Assembly: GCF_015624505.1 (NCBI RefSeq)
Contig: NZ_CP061379.1
Span: 1,364,001-1,428,000, forward strand
From: Bradyrhizobium commune
GTDB lineage: Bacteria; Pseudomonadota; Alphaproteobacteria; Rhizobiales; Xanthobacteraceae
Direction of reading: 5' to 3'
DNA: 64,000 nucleotides
Part shown: positions 1 through 9,103 of the stretch, one piece after another
How the letters are laid out: each line of letters opens with the position of its first letter
Numbering within the stretch: the stretch's first letter is position 1
Translations under genes and position numbers: made by a program
The notes under the pieces: model-generated
What the model was told of the DNA's origin: nothing
The model's input: only the letters and a program-made list of their open reading frames with translations
Databases searched by the model: none

Positions 1-1020
1 CTCGCGGCTGCGAGCCAGCGCACCAAAAACATCCGGCTCGGCCACGGCATCCTCCAGCTCACCACCAACCATCCGGCCCGCGTCGCCGAGCGCGTCGCGG
101 TGCTCGACCTGCTCTCCAACGGCCGCTGCGAATTCGGCATGGGTGAGAGCGCCTCGATCACCGAGCTGACGCCGTTCGGCCGCGACATGGAGACCAAGAA
201 AGAAGTGTTCGAGGAGGCCGTCGCTGCGATCTTCCCGATGTTCAAGGACGCAGGATCCGAGCATCACGGCAAATATTTCGACATCCCCTTGCGCAATGTC
301 GTGCCAAAACCGGTGCAGAAGCCGCATCCGCCGCTGTGGATGGCCTGCTCGCAGCTGCCGACCATCGAGCGCGCCGGACGCCACGGCTTTGGCGCGCTCG
401 GCTTCCAGTTCGTCAGCGCGGACGCCGCGCATGCCTGGGTGCATGCCTATTACAACGCGATGACCAAGCGTCTCGCAAAGCTCGCCGATTACGAGATCAA
501 CCCGAACATGGCGCTGGTGTCGTTCTTCATGTGCGCAAAGACGGATGAAGAGGCGCGTGCGCGCGCCGACGGCGCCACCTTTTTCCAGTTCGCGCTGCGC
601 TTCTACGGCGCCGCGCAGAACCGCCAGCGGCCGGCGCCCTACACCGTCAACATGTGGGACGAGTACAACAAGTGGAAGCGCGATAACCCGGAGGCGCAGG
701 AGGCGGCGCTGCGCGGCGGCCTGATCGGCTCGCCGGAGACGATCCGGCGGAAGCTGAAGCGCTTCCAGTCCTCGCATATCGACCAGGTCATCCTGCTGAA
801 TCAAGCCGGCAAGAACAGCCACGCGCACATCTGCGAATCGCTCGAGCTGTTCGGCCGCGAGGTGATGCCGGAGTTCCAGAACGATCCGGCGCAGGCGGCC
901 TGGAAGCAAAGCGTGATGAGCGGCGAGATCAAGCTGGAAGAGATCGACACCGAGGCTTTTACGGACCGCTACGGCAAGCTCGCCATCAACGTCCCGCCGG
1001 CAAAGGCGGCGGCGGGGTAA
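1..1020 (+). CDS. LLM-class (luciferase-like) flavin-dependent oxidoreductase, 5' end outside window
   Basis: The frame is open from base 1 and ends at a TAA at 1018-1020, so about 339 residues of the C-terminal part are present and the start lies upstream of the window. The opening residues (IRLGHGILQL, then TNHPARVAERVAVLDLLSNGR) and the following GMGES segment are typical of bacterial-luciferase-like F420/FMN monooxygenases, as is the late GSPETIRRKL segment. Family members oxidise small organic substrates with reduced flavin supplied by a partner reductase. The substrate cannot be told from the sequence. It is followed by palindromic repeats and then a LuxR-type gene on the same strand. 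Confidence 0.8.
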   Translation, partial: LAAASQRTKNIRLGHGILQLTTNHPARVAERVAVLDLLSNGRCEFGMGESASITELTPFGRDMETKKEVFEEAVAAIFPMFKDAGSEHHGKYFDIPLRNVVPKPVQKPHPPLWMACSQLPTIERAGRHGFGALGFQFVSADAAHAWVHAYYNAMTKRLAKLADYEINPNMALVSFFMCAKTDEEARARADGATFFQFALRFYGAAQNRQRPAPYTVNMWDEYNKWKRDNPEAQEAALRGGLIGSPETIRRKLKRFQSSHIDQVILLNQAGKNSHAHICESLELFGREVMPEFQNDPAQAAWKQSVMSGEIKLEEIDTEAFTDRYGKLAINVPPAKAAAG

Positions 1021-1040
1021 CGCTTCGTATCCGGCATGGG

Positions 1041-1168
1041 CCCCGGCTCAGCAGCGCACCGCCGAAGAGGCGCTGCGCTGCATCCGGGGCACGAGACTGT
1101 ACGCGATACGCCAACTCTCGTGTCCCGGACGCGCTGCAACGCGTAGCGTTGCCGCGCAGAGCCGGGAC
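1041..1168. repeat. GC-rich intergenic palindromic repeats
   Basis: Two nested hairpin units lie between the luciferase-like gene and the LuxR-type gene. In the first, CCCCGG (1041-1046) pairs with CCGGGG (1084-1089), and GCAGCGC (1051-1057) pairs with GCGCTGC (1070-1076). In the second, GTCCCGG (1122-1128) pairs with CCGGGAC (1162-1168), and GCAACGC (1136-1142) pairs with GCGTTGC (1146-1152). Elements of this style are dispersed in Bradyrhizobium-type genomes. There is no T-run, so they are not simple terminators. Confidence 0.6.
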
Positions 1169-1257
1169 CCAGAAGCGGCATAGGTCAACTCAGCCGACTT
1201 CCAGCTAACTCCCACTGCTGATATCGTCCGCCAAAAGAACCTTGGCGGAGGAAACCC

Positions 1258-2046
1258 ATGCGGCCCCACGCGATGGCCTCAAATCCAGCGGCCGGCGACA
1301 TCACGTCCGCGGTGCTCGCCATCGGCCGTCCCGACTTCCCGAACATCCTCATCGACACGCTGCGCCGGCAGGCCGGCGTCGGCCATTGCATGGTGTTCGC
1401 GCTGAGCCGCGCCGGCACTGCAAGCTGCCTGCTCGATGCCGGCAACATCCCGACCGGAGCCGATCTCGGCGCAGCCTATGCCGGGCAGTTCCACGAATCC
1501 GATCCGAACCGCGACGCGCTGTTCGAGGCCGAAGGCGGCACGCCGATCATGCTGCCGTCGTTCGCGCCGCGGATGTACGGCGCGCGCTACCGAAAAATCT
1601 TCTTTCACGATTCCGACATCGTCGACAAATGCGCGACCGCGATCTGGACTGGAGACACCTGCTTCTACGTCAATTTCTACCGCATCACGTCCCAGGGCCG
1701 ATTCGACGATGCCCAGCGTGCGCGGCTGCAAACCATCGCGCCGGCCATTGGCGCAAGTGTCGCGCGTCATTTCCAGCGGACCGCCACTGCGACGCTCGAC
1801 CAGAATCTCGCCACGCTGTTCGCGACACGCGCGCCGCTCTCCGCACTGACGCCGCGCGAGCAGGAGGTGTGTCGACACATCCTGCTCGGCTTAAGCTCCG
1901 AGGCGATCTCGCAGGCACTCGGCATCAGCCTGCATTCGACCCTGACCTACCGCAAGCGCGCCTATGAGCGGCTCGGCATTTCCTCACAGAACGAATTGTT
2001 CTCGATCGTGCTGGCTCTGCTGGCAGGACCACACGGCCTGAACTGA
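1258..2046 (+). CDS. LuxR-family transcriptional regulator
   Basis: The product is 262 residues. The C-terminal 60 residues form a LuxR-type helix-turn-helix: LTPREQEVCRHILLGLSSE at about 198-216, then the recognition-helix region SQALGISLHSTLTYRKRAYERL and a closing SQNELFS. The N-terminal 190 residues show no autoinducer-binding or receiver signature that I recognise, so the input signal is unknown. The ATG at 1258 has a strong ribosome site (GGAGGAAACCC) directly upstream. Downstream the gene abuts an insertion sequence after about 80 bp, so any former target operon on that side may be displaced. Confidence 0.82.
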   Translation: MRPHAMASNPAAGDITSAVLAIGRPDFPNILIDTLRRQAGVGHCMVFALSRAGTASCLLDAGNIPTGADLGAAYAGQFHESDPNRDALFEAEGGTPIMLPSFAPRMYGARYRKIFFHDSDIVDKCATAIWTGDTCFYVNFYRITSQGRFDDAQRARLQTIAPAIGASVARHFQRTATATLDQNLATLFATRAPLSALTPREQEVCRHILLGLSSEAISQALGISLHSTLTYRKRAYERLGISSQNELFSIVLALLAGPHGLN

Positions 2047-2124
2047 GGGAGACGTCAAGTCCGCGATATCTGCTTCCGGGCGCAAAGCCGATGCGCAGCC
2101 CGCCCGCCAGGATCGTCGCCTTTT

Positions 2125-3717
2125 GGCCGATTTTGTTGCAGAACCCTTGAGGAGCGGAGCAAACCGTGATTCCGTGAGGTGAAGCGGCCATCGACGGAGC
2201 GTTTCGATGATGGGGCGGTGCAAGAGTGAGCAGGGTCAGCTGTTCTATGCGTTCGACCTCGAAGCCGTAGTACCGGACGACCATCAGGTTCGGCAGATTG
2301 CGGCAGTTCTCGATCTCTCGCTACTCCAACACTGGTCGGCCATCGGTCGATCCGGAGTTGATGATCCGGATGCTCATCCTCGGATACGTATTCGCGATCC
2401 GCTCGGAGCGAGCATTATGCCGCGAGGTCCAGCTCAACCTCGCATATCGCTGGTTCTGCGGTCTTGGCATAGAGGACAGAATCCCGGATCACTCGGCATT
2501 CACGCGCGCCCGCAACGAGCGCTTTCGCGATCATGATGTCTTTCGTCACGTCTTCGAACATGTCGTCGTTTCGTGCATCAAAGCTGGCCTTGTCGGCGGC
2601 GATGGTTTCGCCGTCGATGCCAGCTTGATCGCGGCGGACGCCAATAAGTGCCGCTCGACCCCGGGCGACAAATGGAGCCACGACATCGACCCGATGAGGG
2701 CCAGGCGCGCCGTTCAGGACTACCTTGCCAATCTCGACGATCCGGCATGGGGTCGTGCGACCGACGTCGTGCCGAAGTTTGTCGCGCCGTCCGACCCAGC
2801 CGCGCAGTGGACTGGCGCACTGCGCAGCGCCGCGTTCTTCGCCTACGCCGACAATTACCTCGTCGACATCAAGTTCGGTATTATCATGGATGTCGAAGCG
2901 TCCCGGGCGATCCGCCAGTCCGAGGTTGGCGCATCCCAGACGATGATCGAAAGGACTGAGAAGACGTTCGGCATCAAACCCGACTGGCTCGTCGCGGATA
3001 CGGCCTACGGCGCGGCCCAAAATCTCCACTTCCTGGTCGATGTGAAGGGGATCGCGCCCCACATCCCGGTGATCGACAAGTCAAAGCGCGACGACGGCAC
3101 GTTCAGCCGCGACGATTTCATCTATGACGAGGCGCGCGATCAATGTATCTGCCCCAGCGGCAAGATCCTGCCGCGCTCAAGTGGAGCACGCGGACCACGC
3201 GGGGATGACGCTATCTCGTATTTCTCGCGCGTCGCCGATTGCCGCGACTGCCCGCTCAAGTCCAAATGCTGCCCAAACTCGCCTAGCCGGAAGATCACAC
3301 GCCACGTGCATGAGGCAGCGCGCGATGTCGCCCGCGCGATCGCCAAGACGCCTGCCTACGATCAGACCCGACGAGATCGCAAGAAGGTTGAGATGCTGTT
3401 TGCGCACCTCAAGCGGATTCTGCGGCTCGGCCGCCTGAGGCTGCGTGGCCCGGCCGGCGCGCGGTTCGAATTTACGCTTGCAGCAATCGCTCAGAACCTT
3501 CGTCGCTTTGCCAAGCTGGCGCTCCATCCACCCAACACGGCCGCACCGTGCGTTGCGTAAGTGGCGTCCGTCGCGTTGGTTGCGTCAAACATCAGTGCCC
3601 GGGGGCGTATCCGCAGCCCATGCCGGGCAGGCGGCCGAGAGATCGCGAGCCCAAATTTTCAGATCTCGGCCTCGGCTGAGAGCGTCGATCCTACCGACTT
3701 CTGCAACAAAATCGGCC
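2125..3717 (+). mobile_element. IS1182-family insertion sequence, copy 1 (internally deleted)
   Basis: The element is bounded by perfect 19-bp terminal inverted repeats, GGCCGATTTTGTTGCAGAA at 2125-2143 and its reverse complement at 3699-3717. It is 1593 bp, 26 bp shorter than copy 2 at 4901-6519 and otherwise apparently identical. The missing 26 bp lies in the transposase gene near 2319 and shifts the reading frame. No convincing direct target duplication flanks it. The ends are intact, so it could still be mobilised in trans. Confidence 0.85.
2207..3560 (+). pseudogene. IS1182-family transposase, frameshifted by a 26-bp deletion
   Basis: Compared with the intact copy at 4983-6362, the sequence running from CTCTCG to CTACTCC at about 2316-2322 has lost 26 bp that encode the residues around WVRAELAPH. 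The first 37 codons therefore read into a wrong frame, while the remaining 80-90 percent of the protein, including the DDE region, stays open from about 2298 in another frame. The product is unlikely to work unless translation restarts downstream or the frame is shifted. This copy probably depends on its intact neighbour. Confidence 0.85.
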
Positions 3718-3750
3718 CTCAACGGACGCGAGAAGAGCCCACCTGCGCAG

Positions 3751-4674
3751 CTATTTCAACTCGCTCGCCAGGAACTGTGTGACACGATTGATCGCATCCG
3801 CGCGGGCTTCGGGATTTGATCCCGCGATCGGCGAACTGCCATCCGGCCGTTTCTGGCTGATCATTTGCATCATCGGAAGGTTCGGATGATCGAAGGCGTG
3901 ATAGGTGTCGGGATAGAAATACATGTCAATGGGAGGGCTGCCTTCGGCCTTTGCCCGTGCGACCATGTCCTTGCACGGTCCCGGAGGCGTCGCGGTGTCT
4001 GACTCGCCCATCAGCAGCAGCATCGGTTGGCGGGGCCGCCAATGCGGGTCCTTGTCCGCGACTGGAGGGCAGTTCGGGTACAGTGCGATCGCAGCCCGGA
4101 AATCCTTATCCGGTGCCACATCTTTCGGCAATGCGCCGTTGGCGATCGTGAACATCATCGCCATTCCGCCGTACGACTGACCAAGAATGGCAATGCTGTC
4201 GGAGCGAACGTCGGAGCGCGACCTCAAATAATTCAACGCGCCATACACGTCCATTGGCGTCTCCCGGTTCGGCAGAACGGGGCGCGAGAAGACCGGCAAC
4301 ATTGCGCAAAGACTGCCGTGTCCGCGGGGTTGAAAGGAATCGATCAGGAGAAGGAGGTACCCCTTTTGAGAGAGGATTTCGCCCCATGTTCCGTAGAGCG
4401 GGCGGACTTCGCCTTTTTCGTTTGTTGCGCCGTCGCATCCGTGAATGCTGACAACTGCTGCAAAAGGACCTGGTCCTGATGGTCGGTAGAGATAGCCGCT
4501 GATGCTCGTTGGCGTTCCACCGTTCAGCTCACCGTCCGTCGAGGCGAATGAAACCTTCTCTTGTGCACTGGCTGTCGAAACCAATATGACAAGGAGACTA
4601 AACGCGAACGCAGTGCGATCAAAGAAAGCGATGGTATTCGACTTAGTGGTTTTCGACTTGGAGACCGACGCCAT
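3751..4674 (-). CDS. secreted dienelactone-hydrolase-family alpha/beta hydrolase
   Basis: About 307 residues. After a short basic N-terminus comes a hydrophobic stretch ending STASAQ, a likely signal peptide with cleavage near AQ|EK. The mature part has the alpha/beta-hydrolase layout: oxyanion segment VVSIHGCDG, nucleophile elbow GQSYGG (Ser), acidic residue near MGESD, and the catalytic His in TYHAFDHP. Dienelactone hydrolases open lactone rings in chlorocatechol breakdown, but secreted members are diverse esterases, so the substrate is open. I chose the ATG at 4674 because GGAG lies six bases upstream; an in-frame ATG at 4686 is possible. It is the only cargo between the two IS copies and runs opposite to them. 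Confidence 0.75.
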   Translation of the reverse strand: MASVSKSKTTKSNTIAFFDRTAFAFSLLVILVSTASAQEKVSFASTDGELNGGTPTSISGYLYRPSGPGPFAAVVSIHGCDGATNEKGEVRPLYGTWGEILSQKGYLLLLIDSFQPRGHGSLCAMLPVFSRPVLPNRETPMDVYGALNYLRSRSDVRSDSIAILGQSYGGMAMMFTIANGALPKDVAPDKDFRAAIALYPNCPPVADKDPHWRPRQPMLLLMGESDTATPPGPCKDMVARAKAEGSPPIDMYFYPDTYHAFDHPNLPMMQMISQKRPDGSSPIAGSNPEARADAINRVTQFLASELK

Positions 4675-4900
4675 CTCGCGCTCCATGGTTTTGCCAATCA
4701 GCTATTCAAGAAGCATTGTCGCTCCATCGTCCTGCTGTCGGGTCGCGCACCGGACACCACGCCGTTACACAACCTCTAGCATCTCAGACATTTGAGGTCG
4801 GGTCATCCCCTAAACGGGTGACGAAATGCCGTGTCGCCGCGATCCAGCCCCTGCCGTCCTTGCGGAATACGGGTCCTTTGCCTGCGCGATGTCGCCTCTC

Positions 4901-6519
4901 GGCCGATTTTGTTGCAGAACCCTTGAGGAGCGGAGCAAACCGTGATTCCGTGAGGTGAAGCGGCCATCGACGGAGCGTTTCGATGATGGGGCGGTGCAAG
5001 AGTGAGCAGGGTCAGCTGTTCTATGCGTTCGACCTCGAAGCCGTAGTACCGGACGACCATCAGGTTCGGCAGATTGCGGCAGTTCTCGATCTCTCGTGGG
5101 TGCGCGCAGAGCTTGCGCCGCACTACTCCAACACTGGTCGGCCATCGGTCGATCCGGAGTTGATGATCCGGATGCTCATCCTCGGATACGTATTCGCGAT
5201 CCGCTCGGAGCGAGCATTATGCCGCGAGGTCCAGCTCAACCTCGCATATCGCTGGTTCTGCGGTCTTGGCATAGAGGACAGAATCCCGGATCACTCGGCA
5301 TTCACGCGCGCCCGCAACGAGCGCTTTCGCGATCATGATGTCTTTCGTCACGTCTTCGAACATGTCGTCGTTTCGTGCATCAAAGCTGGCCTTGTCGGCG
5401 GCGATGGTTTCGCCGTCGATGCCAGCTTGATCGCGGCGGACGCCAATAAGTGCCGCTCGACCCCGGGCGACAAATGGAGCCACGACATCGACCCGATGAG
5501 GGCCAGGCGCGCCGTTCAGGACTACCTTGCCAATCTCGACGATCCGGCATGGGGTCGTGCGACCGACGTCGTGCCGAAGTTTGTCGCGCCGTCCGACCCA
5601 GCCGCGCAGTGGACTGGCGCACTGCGCAGCGCCGCGTTCTTCGCCTACGCCGACAATTACCTCGTCGACATCAAGTTCGGTATTATCATGGATGTCGAAG
5701 CGTCCCGGGCGATCCGCCAGTCCGAGGTTGGCGCATCCCAGACGATGATCGAAAGGACTGAGAAGACGTTCGGCATCAAACCCGACTGGCTCGTCGCGGA
5801 TACGGCCTACGGCGCGGCCCAAAATCTCCACTTCCTGGTCGATGTGAAGGGGATCGCGCCCCACATCCCGGTGATCGACAAGTCAAAGCGCGACGACGGC
5901 ACGTTCAGCCGCGACGATTTCATCTATGACGAGGCGCGCGATCAATGTATCTGCCCCAGCGGCAAGATCCTGCCGCGCTCAAGTGGAGCACGCGGACCAC
6001 GCGGGGATGACGCTATCTCGTATTTCTCGCGCGTCGCCGATTGCCGCGACTGCCCGCTCAAGTCCAAATGCTGCCCAAACTCGCCTAGCCGGAAGATCAC
6101 ACGCCACGTGCATGAGGCAGCGCGCGATGTCGCCCGCGCGATCGCCAAGACGCCTGCCTACGATCAGACCCGACGAGATCGCAAGAAGGTTGAGATGCTG
6201 TTTGCGCACCTCAAGCGGATTCTGCGGCTCGGCCGCCTGAGGCTGCGTGGCCCGGCCGGCGCGCGGTTCGAATTTACGCTTGCAGCAATCGCTCAGAACC
6301 TTCGTCGCTTTGCCAAGCTGGCGCTCCATCCACCCAACACGGCCGCACCGTGCGTTGCGTAAGTGGCGTCCGTCGCGTTGGTTGCGTCAAACATCAGTGC
6401 CCGGGGGCGTATCCGCAGCCCATGCCGGGCAGGCGGCCGAGAGATCGCGAGCCCAAATTTTCAGATCTCGGCCTCGGCTGAGAGCGTCGATCCTACCGAC
6501 TTCTGCAACAAAATCGGCC
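4901..6519 (+). mobile_element. IS1182-family insertion sequence, copy 2 (intact)
   Basis: This 1619-bp element has the same 19-bp terminal inverted repeats as copy 1 (4901-4919 and 6501-6519) and carries one full-length transposase gene. No clear target duplication flanks it. The ten bases just outside the left end (GTCGCCTCTC) resemble those outside the left end of copy 1 (GTCGCCTTTT), which may reflect target preference or a slightly longer true end. Confidence 0.88.
4983..6362 (+). CDS. IS1182-family transposase
   Basis: A 459-residue transposase. The N-terminal 90 residues (GRPSVDPELMIRMLILGY, CREVQLNLAYRWFCGL) match the DUF772-type domain found in IS1182/IS5-like enzymes. The DDE catalytic core includes DGFAVDASLI, DWLVADTAYG and the glutamate in KKVEMLFAHLKR near the C-terminus. 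A cysteine-rich insertion (CICPSG, CRDCPLKSKC) precedes the last catalytic residue, as in DDE_Tnp_1_6 proteins. The ATG at 4983 has GGAGCG upstream. This is the only intact transposase for the two IS copies here. Confidence 0.93.
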   Translation: MMGRCKSEQGQLFYAFDLEAVVPDDHQVRQIAAVLDLSWVRAELAPHYSNTGRPSVDPELMIRMLILGYVFAIRSERALCREVQLNLAYRWFCGLGIEDRIPDHSAFTRARNERFRDHDVFRHVFEHVVVSCIKAGLVGGDGFAVDASLIAADANKCRSTPGDKWSHDIDPMRARRAVQDYLANLDDPAWGRATDVVPKFVAPSDPAAQWTGALRSAAFFAYADNYLVDIKFGIIMDVEASRAIRQSEVGASQTMIERTEKTFGIKPDWLVADTAYGAAQNLHFLVDVKGIAPHIPVIDKSKRDDGTFSRDDFIYDEARDQCICPSGKILPRSSGARGPRGDDAISYFSRVADCRDCPLKSKCCPNSPSRKITRHVHEAARDVARAIAKTPAYDQTRRDRKKVEMLFAHLKRILRLGRLRLRGPAGARFEFTLAAIAQNLRRFAKLALHPPNTAAPCVA

Positions 6520-6564
6520 CTTAGCAGACCAGTCCGGGCATGGTGCTCCGCCGTTGACGAAAGA

Positions 6565-6584
6565 GCGGAGCGTGTCCGCTCCGC
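6565..6584. terminator. hairpin just right of the IS pair
   Basis: A perfect 8-bp stem GCGGAGCG / CGCTCCGC encloses the loop TGTC. There is no clear T-run, and no gene ends immediately before it except the IS, so a terminator role is only tentative. Confidence 0.3.
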
Positions 6585-6785
6585 CGGGCGTTTCAGACCT
6601 CGCCTCATTCCGGAAGCGCGTTGTCCACGTCGCGACCTATATCAGGCGGGACGCCCAATTTTTATGCTGCTGAGCAAGAGTTCGGCGTTAACCACGACTG
6701 ACGGTTCCAGTCCGAACGACATCGCTTCGAAGTTTCTTAAATTTTGCTGGGTACCTGTTTTGGGCATGGTGACCTGGGAGAAGAC

Positions 6786-7586
6786 ATGAGCAAGCGGGCC
6801 AAACGTGGAAAGGCACAGACGCTCGCAATACCAATGGCCGCGAGAGTTGCAATTGGCGCCGTGGCCGTCGCCGCATTGGGGTACGGTTTGCTGTCTCGCC
6901 CGGCGAGCGTGCAACCGACACGGACACCGGCCGCGCACGAAGCCCGGGCATCGTCAACTCGGGTTTACGTGGCAGCACCAGCTCACGCATCAGCGCCAGC
7001 TCCGGCTCAGATTCCGGCCCCGGCCCCCGCGCCTCCGGTCGAACCTCCAAAGGCCGCTGATGGTCCCGGAGCCTTTGTCCGGCAGGTGGTTGACTACACC
7101 AGCCACCAGACGCCGGGCACCGTGATCATCGATACCAGGAACACATTCCTTTATTTCGTTCTGAACGACACGCAAGCGATGCGCTATGGCATCGGTGTTG
7201 GCCGCGAAGGTTTCGCGTGGTCCGGCGAACAGACTGTCGCCCGCAAAACAGAATGGCCGGATTGGCGTCCGCCCGCAGAGATGGTCGTGCGTCAGCCTTA
7301 TCTGCCGCGGTTCATGGCGGGCGGTCCCGGCAACCCGCTCGGCGCCCGGGCGATGTATCTCGGCGAGACCGAATATCGAATTCACGGCACCAACAAGCCC
7401 GATACGATCGGCAAGCGGGTGTCGTCCGGCTGCATCCGGCTGACCAATGACGACGTCACCGACCTTTATGAGCGGGTGAAGGTCGGAGCGAAAGTGATCG
7501 TGCTTCCGGCATCGCCGTCGAGCCGGCCCTCCGCCGCCAACGCGCAGATGTCGTCATCCGGACCGAAGGTCGCCGAAGCGCAGTAG
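6786..7586 (+). CDS. L,D-transpeptidase (ErfK/YbiS/YhnG family)
   Basis: 266 residues. A basic start (SKRAKRGK) leads into a membrane or signal segment (about 17-35), then an Ala/Pro-rich linker (about 50-100), then a YkuD catalytic domain. The active-site signature is plain: HGTNKPDTIGKR, then SSGCIRL with the nucleophile Cys, then TNDDVTDLY. Such enzymes make 3-3 peptidoglycan crosslinks or attach proteins to peptidoglycan in the periplasm. The ATG at 6786 is preceded by GGGAGAAG; an upstream in-frame start at 6744 lacks such a site. It stands alone between the IS and a convergent minus-strand gene. Confidence 0.9.
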   Translation: MSKRAKRGKAQTLAIPMAARVAIGAVAVAALGYGLLSRPASVQPTRTPAAHEARASSTRVYVAAPAHASAPAPAQIPAPAPAPPVEPPKAADGPGAFVRQVVDYTSHQTPGTVIIDTRNTFLYFVLNDTQAMRYGIGVGREGFAWSGEQTVARKTEWPDWRPPAEMVVRQPYLPRFMAGGPGNPLGARAMYLGETEYRIHGTNKPDTIGKRVSSGCIRLTNDDVTDLYERVKVGAKVIVLPASPSSRPSAANAQMSSSGPKVAEAQ

Positions 7587-7608
7587 CTCGGTCCTCCGTA
7601 TTCAGTCT

Positions 7609-8712
7609 TCAACCCGACGAATGCTTCTCCAGTGCCAGCGCGATCCTTTCGATGACGGCGTTCTTGCCTCGGATTTCGGCGAGTTCCCGTTCGACCATCT
7701 CGATCATCTTCGGACCGGACAACCACCCGCGCGCATGCGTGCCTGTTCGGGAGCAAACCCAGATCGTCACCGCCAGAAGGACAACAATCGCAGCGATCCA
7801 TGAGAGCATCTGCTCCAGATCGAGGTCGGCGATGGAGCGACGGAAATCGCCCTTGAGCAGGTACGCGGTGGAGCGGCCGTTACGGGCGTCCTTGTCTTCC
7901 GGATCGAGCGTGATCATCTGATCGTAGTCGGCGATCGCGCGGTCGAGATCGCCCTTGGCTCGATAGGCATAGCTGCGATTGGCGTAGGCGTCCCTGTACC
8001 TCGGATAGAGCGTGATCGCCTGACTGCTGTCGGCGATGACGCGATCCAGGTCACCTTTCTCCCTGTACGCAACGGAGCGGTTGTAATAGGCGAGCGCATA
8101 GCTCGGATCGAGTGCGATCACCTGGTCGTAGTCGGAGATGGCACGATCGACATCTCCTTTGACCAGATAGGCGTAGCCGCGAGCGCAAAGTGCGCTTGTG
8201 TTGTTCGCATCGAGTTGGAGGCTGTCGGTATAGTCCGCGATGGCACGCTCATAGTCGCCTTTGGCTTGATAGGCGTAGCCGCGCGCGCCGTATCCGACCC
8301 GCTTTCCATAGGTCGACAGGCCGCCTGCGAACGCCCGGTCGACGTCCGCTATCGCCCGGTCGTAGTCGCGCCGGTGGTTGTAGATTTGCGACCGGTTCAG
8401 CAATGAGCTGACAGCCTTCGGATCAATCCGGATCGCCTCGGTATAGTCCTTGAAGGCGCGGTCCACGCGATCGGCGTAGTTCGTCCATGACCAGGCGTAG
8501 CCGCGGTGATGATACAGGTCGGACAGGTCCCACTCATCGTAGTCTTGGCTCTGGATCGCGCGTGTACAGGCGTCGATCGCAGCGGCAGCGGTTTCCTTCG
8601 ATGCCTTCAGGCAATCCTGTCGATCGTCGGCTGCCGCCGGTCGGCTGACAGAAGCGGCTGTCGCGAATGCAAGGGCAACCAGCCAGACATACGCGGAAAT
8701 CCCCGAGCGCAT
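7609..8712 (-). CDS. TPR-repeat protein with C-terminal membrane segment
   Basis: 367 residues from the ATG at 8712 (GGAGATAAAGG upstream). A signal-peptide-like start (YVWLVALAFATAASVSRPAAA) is followed by about six to seven 34-residue TPR units with repeats such as RGYAYQAKGDYERAIADYTDSL and NRSYAYRAKGDLDRAIADYDQ. A single transmembrane segment (MLSWIAAIVVLLAVTIWVC) comes near residue 300, then a 45-residue tail ending NAVIERIALALEKHSSG. TPRs bind partner proteins, so a periplasmic scaffold anchored in the inner membrane is plausible. The tail closely matches the end of the product of the gene just upstream (8744-9103), 31 bp away and probably cotranscribed. Confidence 0.8.
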   Translation of the reverse strand: MRSGISAYVWLVALAFATAASVSRPAAADDRQDCLKASKETAAAAIDACTRAIQSQDYDEWDLSDLYHHRGYAWSWTNYADRVDRAFKDYTEAIRIDPKAVSSLLNRSQIYNHRRDYDRAIADVDRAFAGGLSTYGKRVGYGARGYAYQAKGDYERAIADYTDSLQLDANNTSALCARGYAYLVKGDVDRAISDYDQVIALDPSYALAYYNRSVAYREKGDLDRVIADSSQAITLYPRYRDAYANRSYAYRAKGDLDRAIADYDQMITLDPEDKDARNGRSTAYLLKGDFRRSIADLDLEQMLSWIAAIVVLLAVTIWVCSRTGTHARGWLSGPKMIEMVERELAEIRGKNAVIERIALALEKHSSG

Positions 8713-8743
8713 ACCTTTATCTCCGCGATGGCCGGTGTTCGCG

Positions 8744-9103
8744 CTAACCCGGAGACGGTTTTTCCAGAGCCGCGGCGATCCTCTCCAGCAATGCATTCGT
8801 GCGCCTGTTTTCGACGACCTGCTGCTCGTAGAGATCGACCCAACTCGTCCCGGATGACGAGCGCCGACTCGCGCGCGAGACCCACAGCCAGACGCCCACC
8901 AGCATCAGGAACGGCAACCAGGATACGATCACACTCACCACCCAGGACGGCGAAACGCCGCCGGATTTGTTCATGAACGTGAACCAAACGAAGAGCGCAC
9001 CGACGAGAGCGATCCACATGGCAACCATCAGAAGCCTGAGGCGAGGCTTGGTCATTCCAGTCACGGCAGTTCCCTTGGTTGATCCGAAAGCGAATGCTAT
9101 CAT
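8744..9103 (-). CDS. small two-segment membrane protein sharing its tail with the adjacent TPR protein
   Basis: About 119 residues from the ATG at 9103 (GGAAAGG about eleven bases upstream); an ATG at 9055 and a longer form are alternatives. Two hydrophobic segments (LLMVAMWIALVGALFVWF and a VVSVIVSWLPFLMLVGVWLWV region) precede a cytoplasmic-type tail with VENRRTNALLERIAAALEKPSPG. That tail parallels the C-terminus of the next gene's product (GKNAVIERIALALEKHSSG). No family name is known to me. The short tail helix could be a shared docking or oligomerisation motif. Confidence 0.6.
   Translation of the reverse strand: MIAFAFGSTKGTAVTGMTKPRLRLLMVAMWIALVGALFVWFTFMNKSGGVSPSWVVSVIVSWLPFLMLVGVWLWVSRASRRSSSGTSWVDLYEQQVVENRRTNALLERIAAALEKPSPG

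Larger units (their letters stand above)
2125..6519. mobile_element. composite-transposon-like unit: two direct IS1182-family copies around a hydrolase gene
   Basis: Two near-identical IS copies (2125-3717 and 4901-6519) in the same orientation enclose 1183 bp carrying a single complete gene (3751-4674, minus strand). The outermost ends are the left inverted repeat of copy 1 and the right inverted repeat of copy 2, so a transposase acting on those ends could in principle move the whole 4.4 kb unit. I see no matching target duplication at the outer borders, so two independent insertions are equally possible. Confidence 0.5.

Noticed and set aside
2115..4900. Target-site duplications for the IS copies
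   Set aside because: The bases outside the left and right ends do not match in either copy; the similar GTCGCCT outside both left ends is not a flanking direct repeat.
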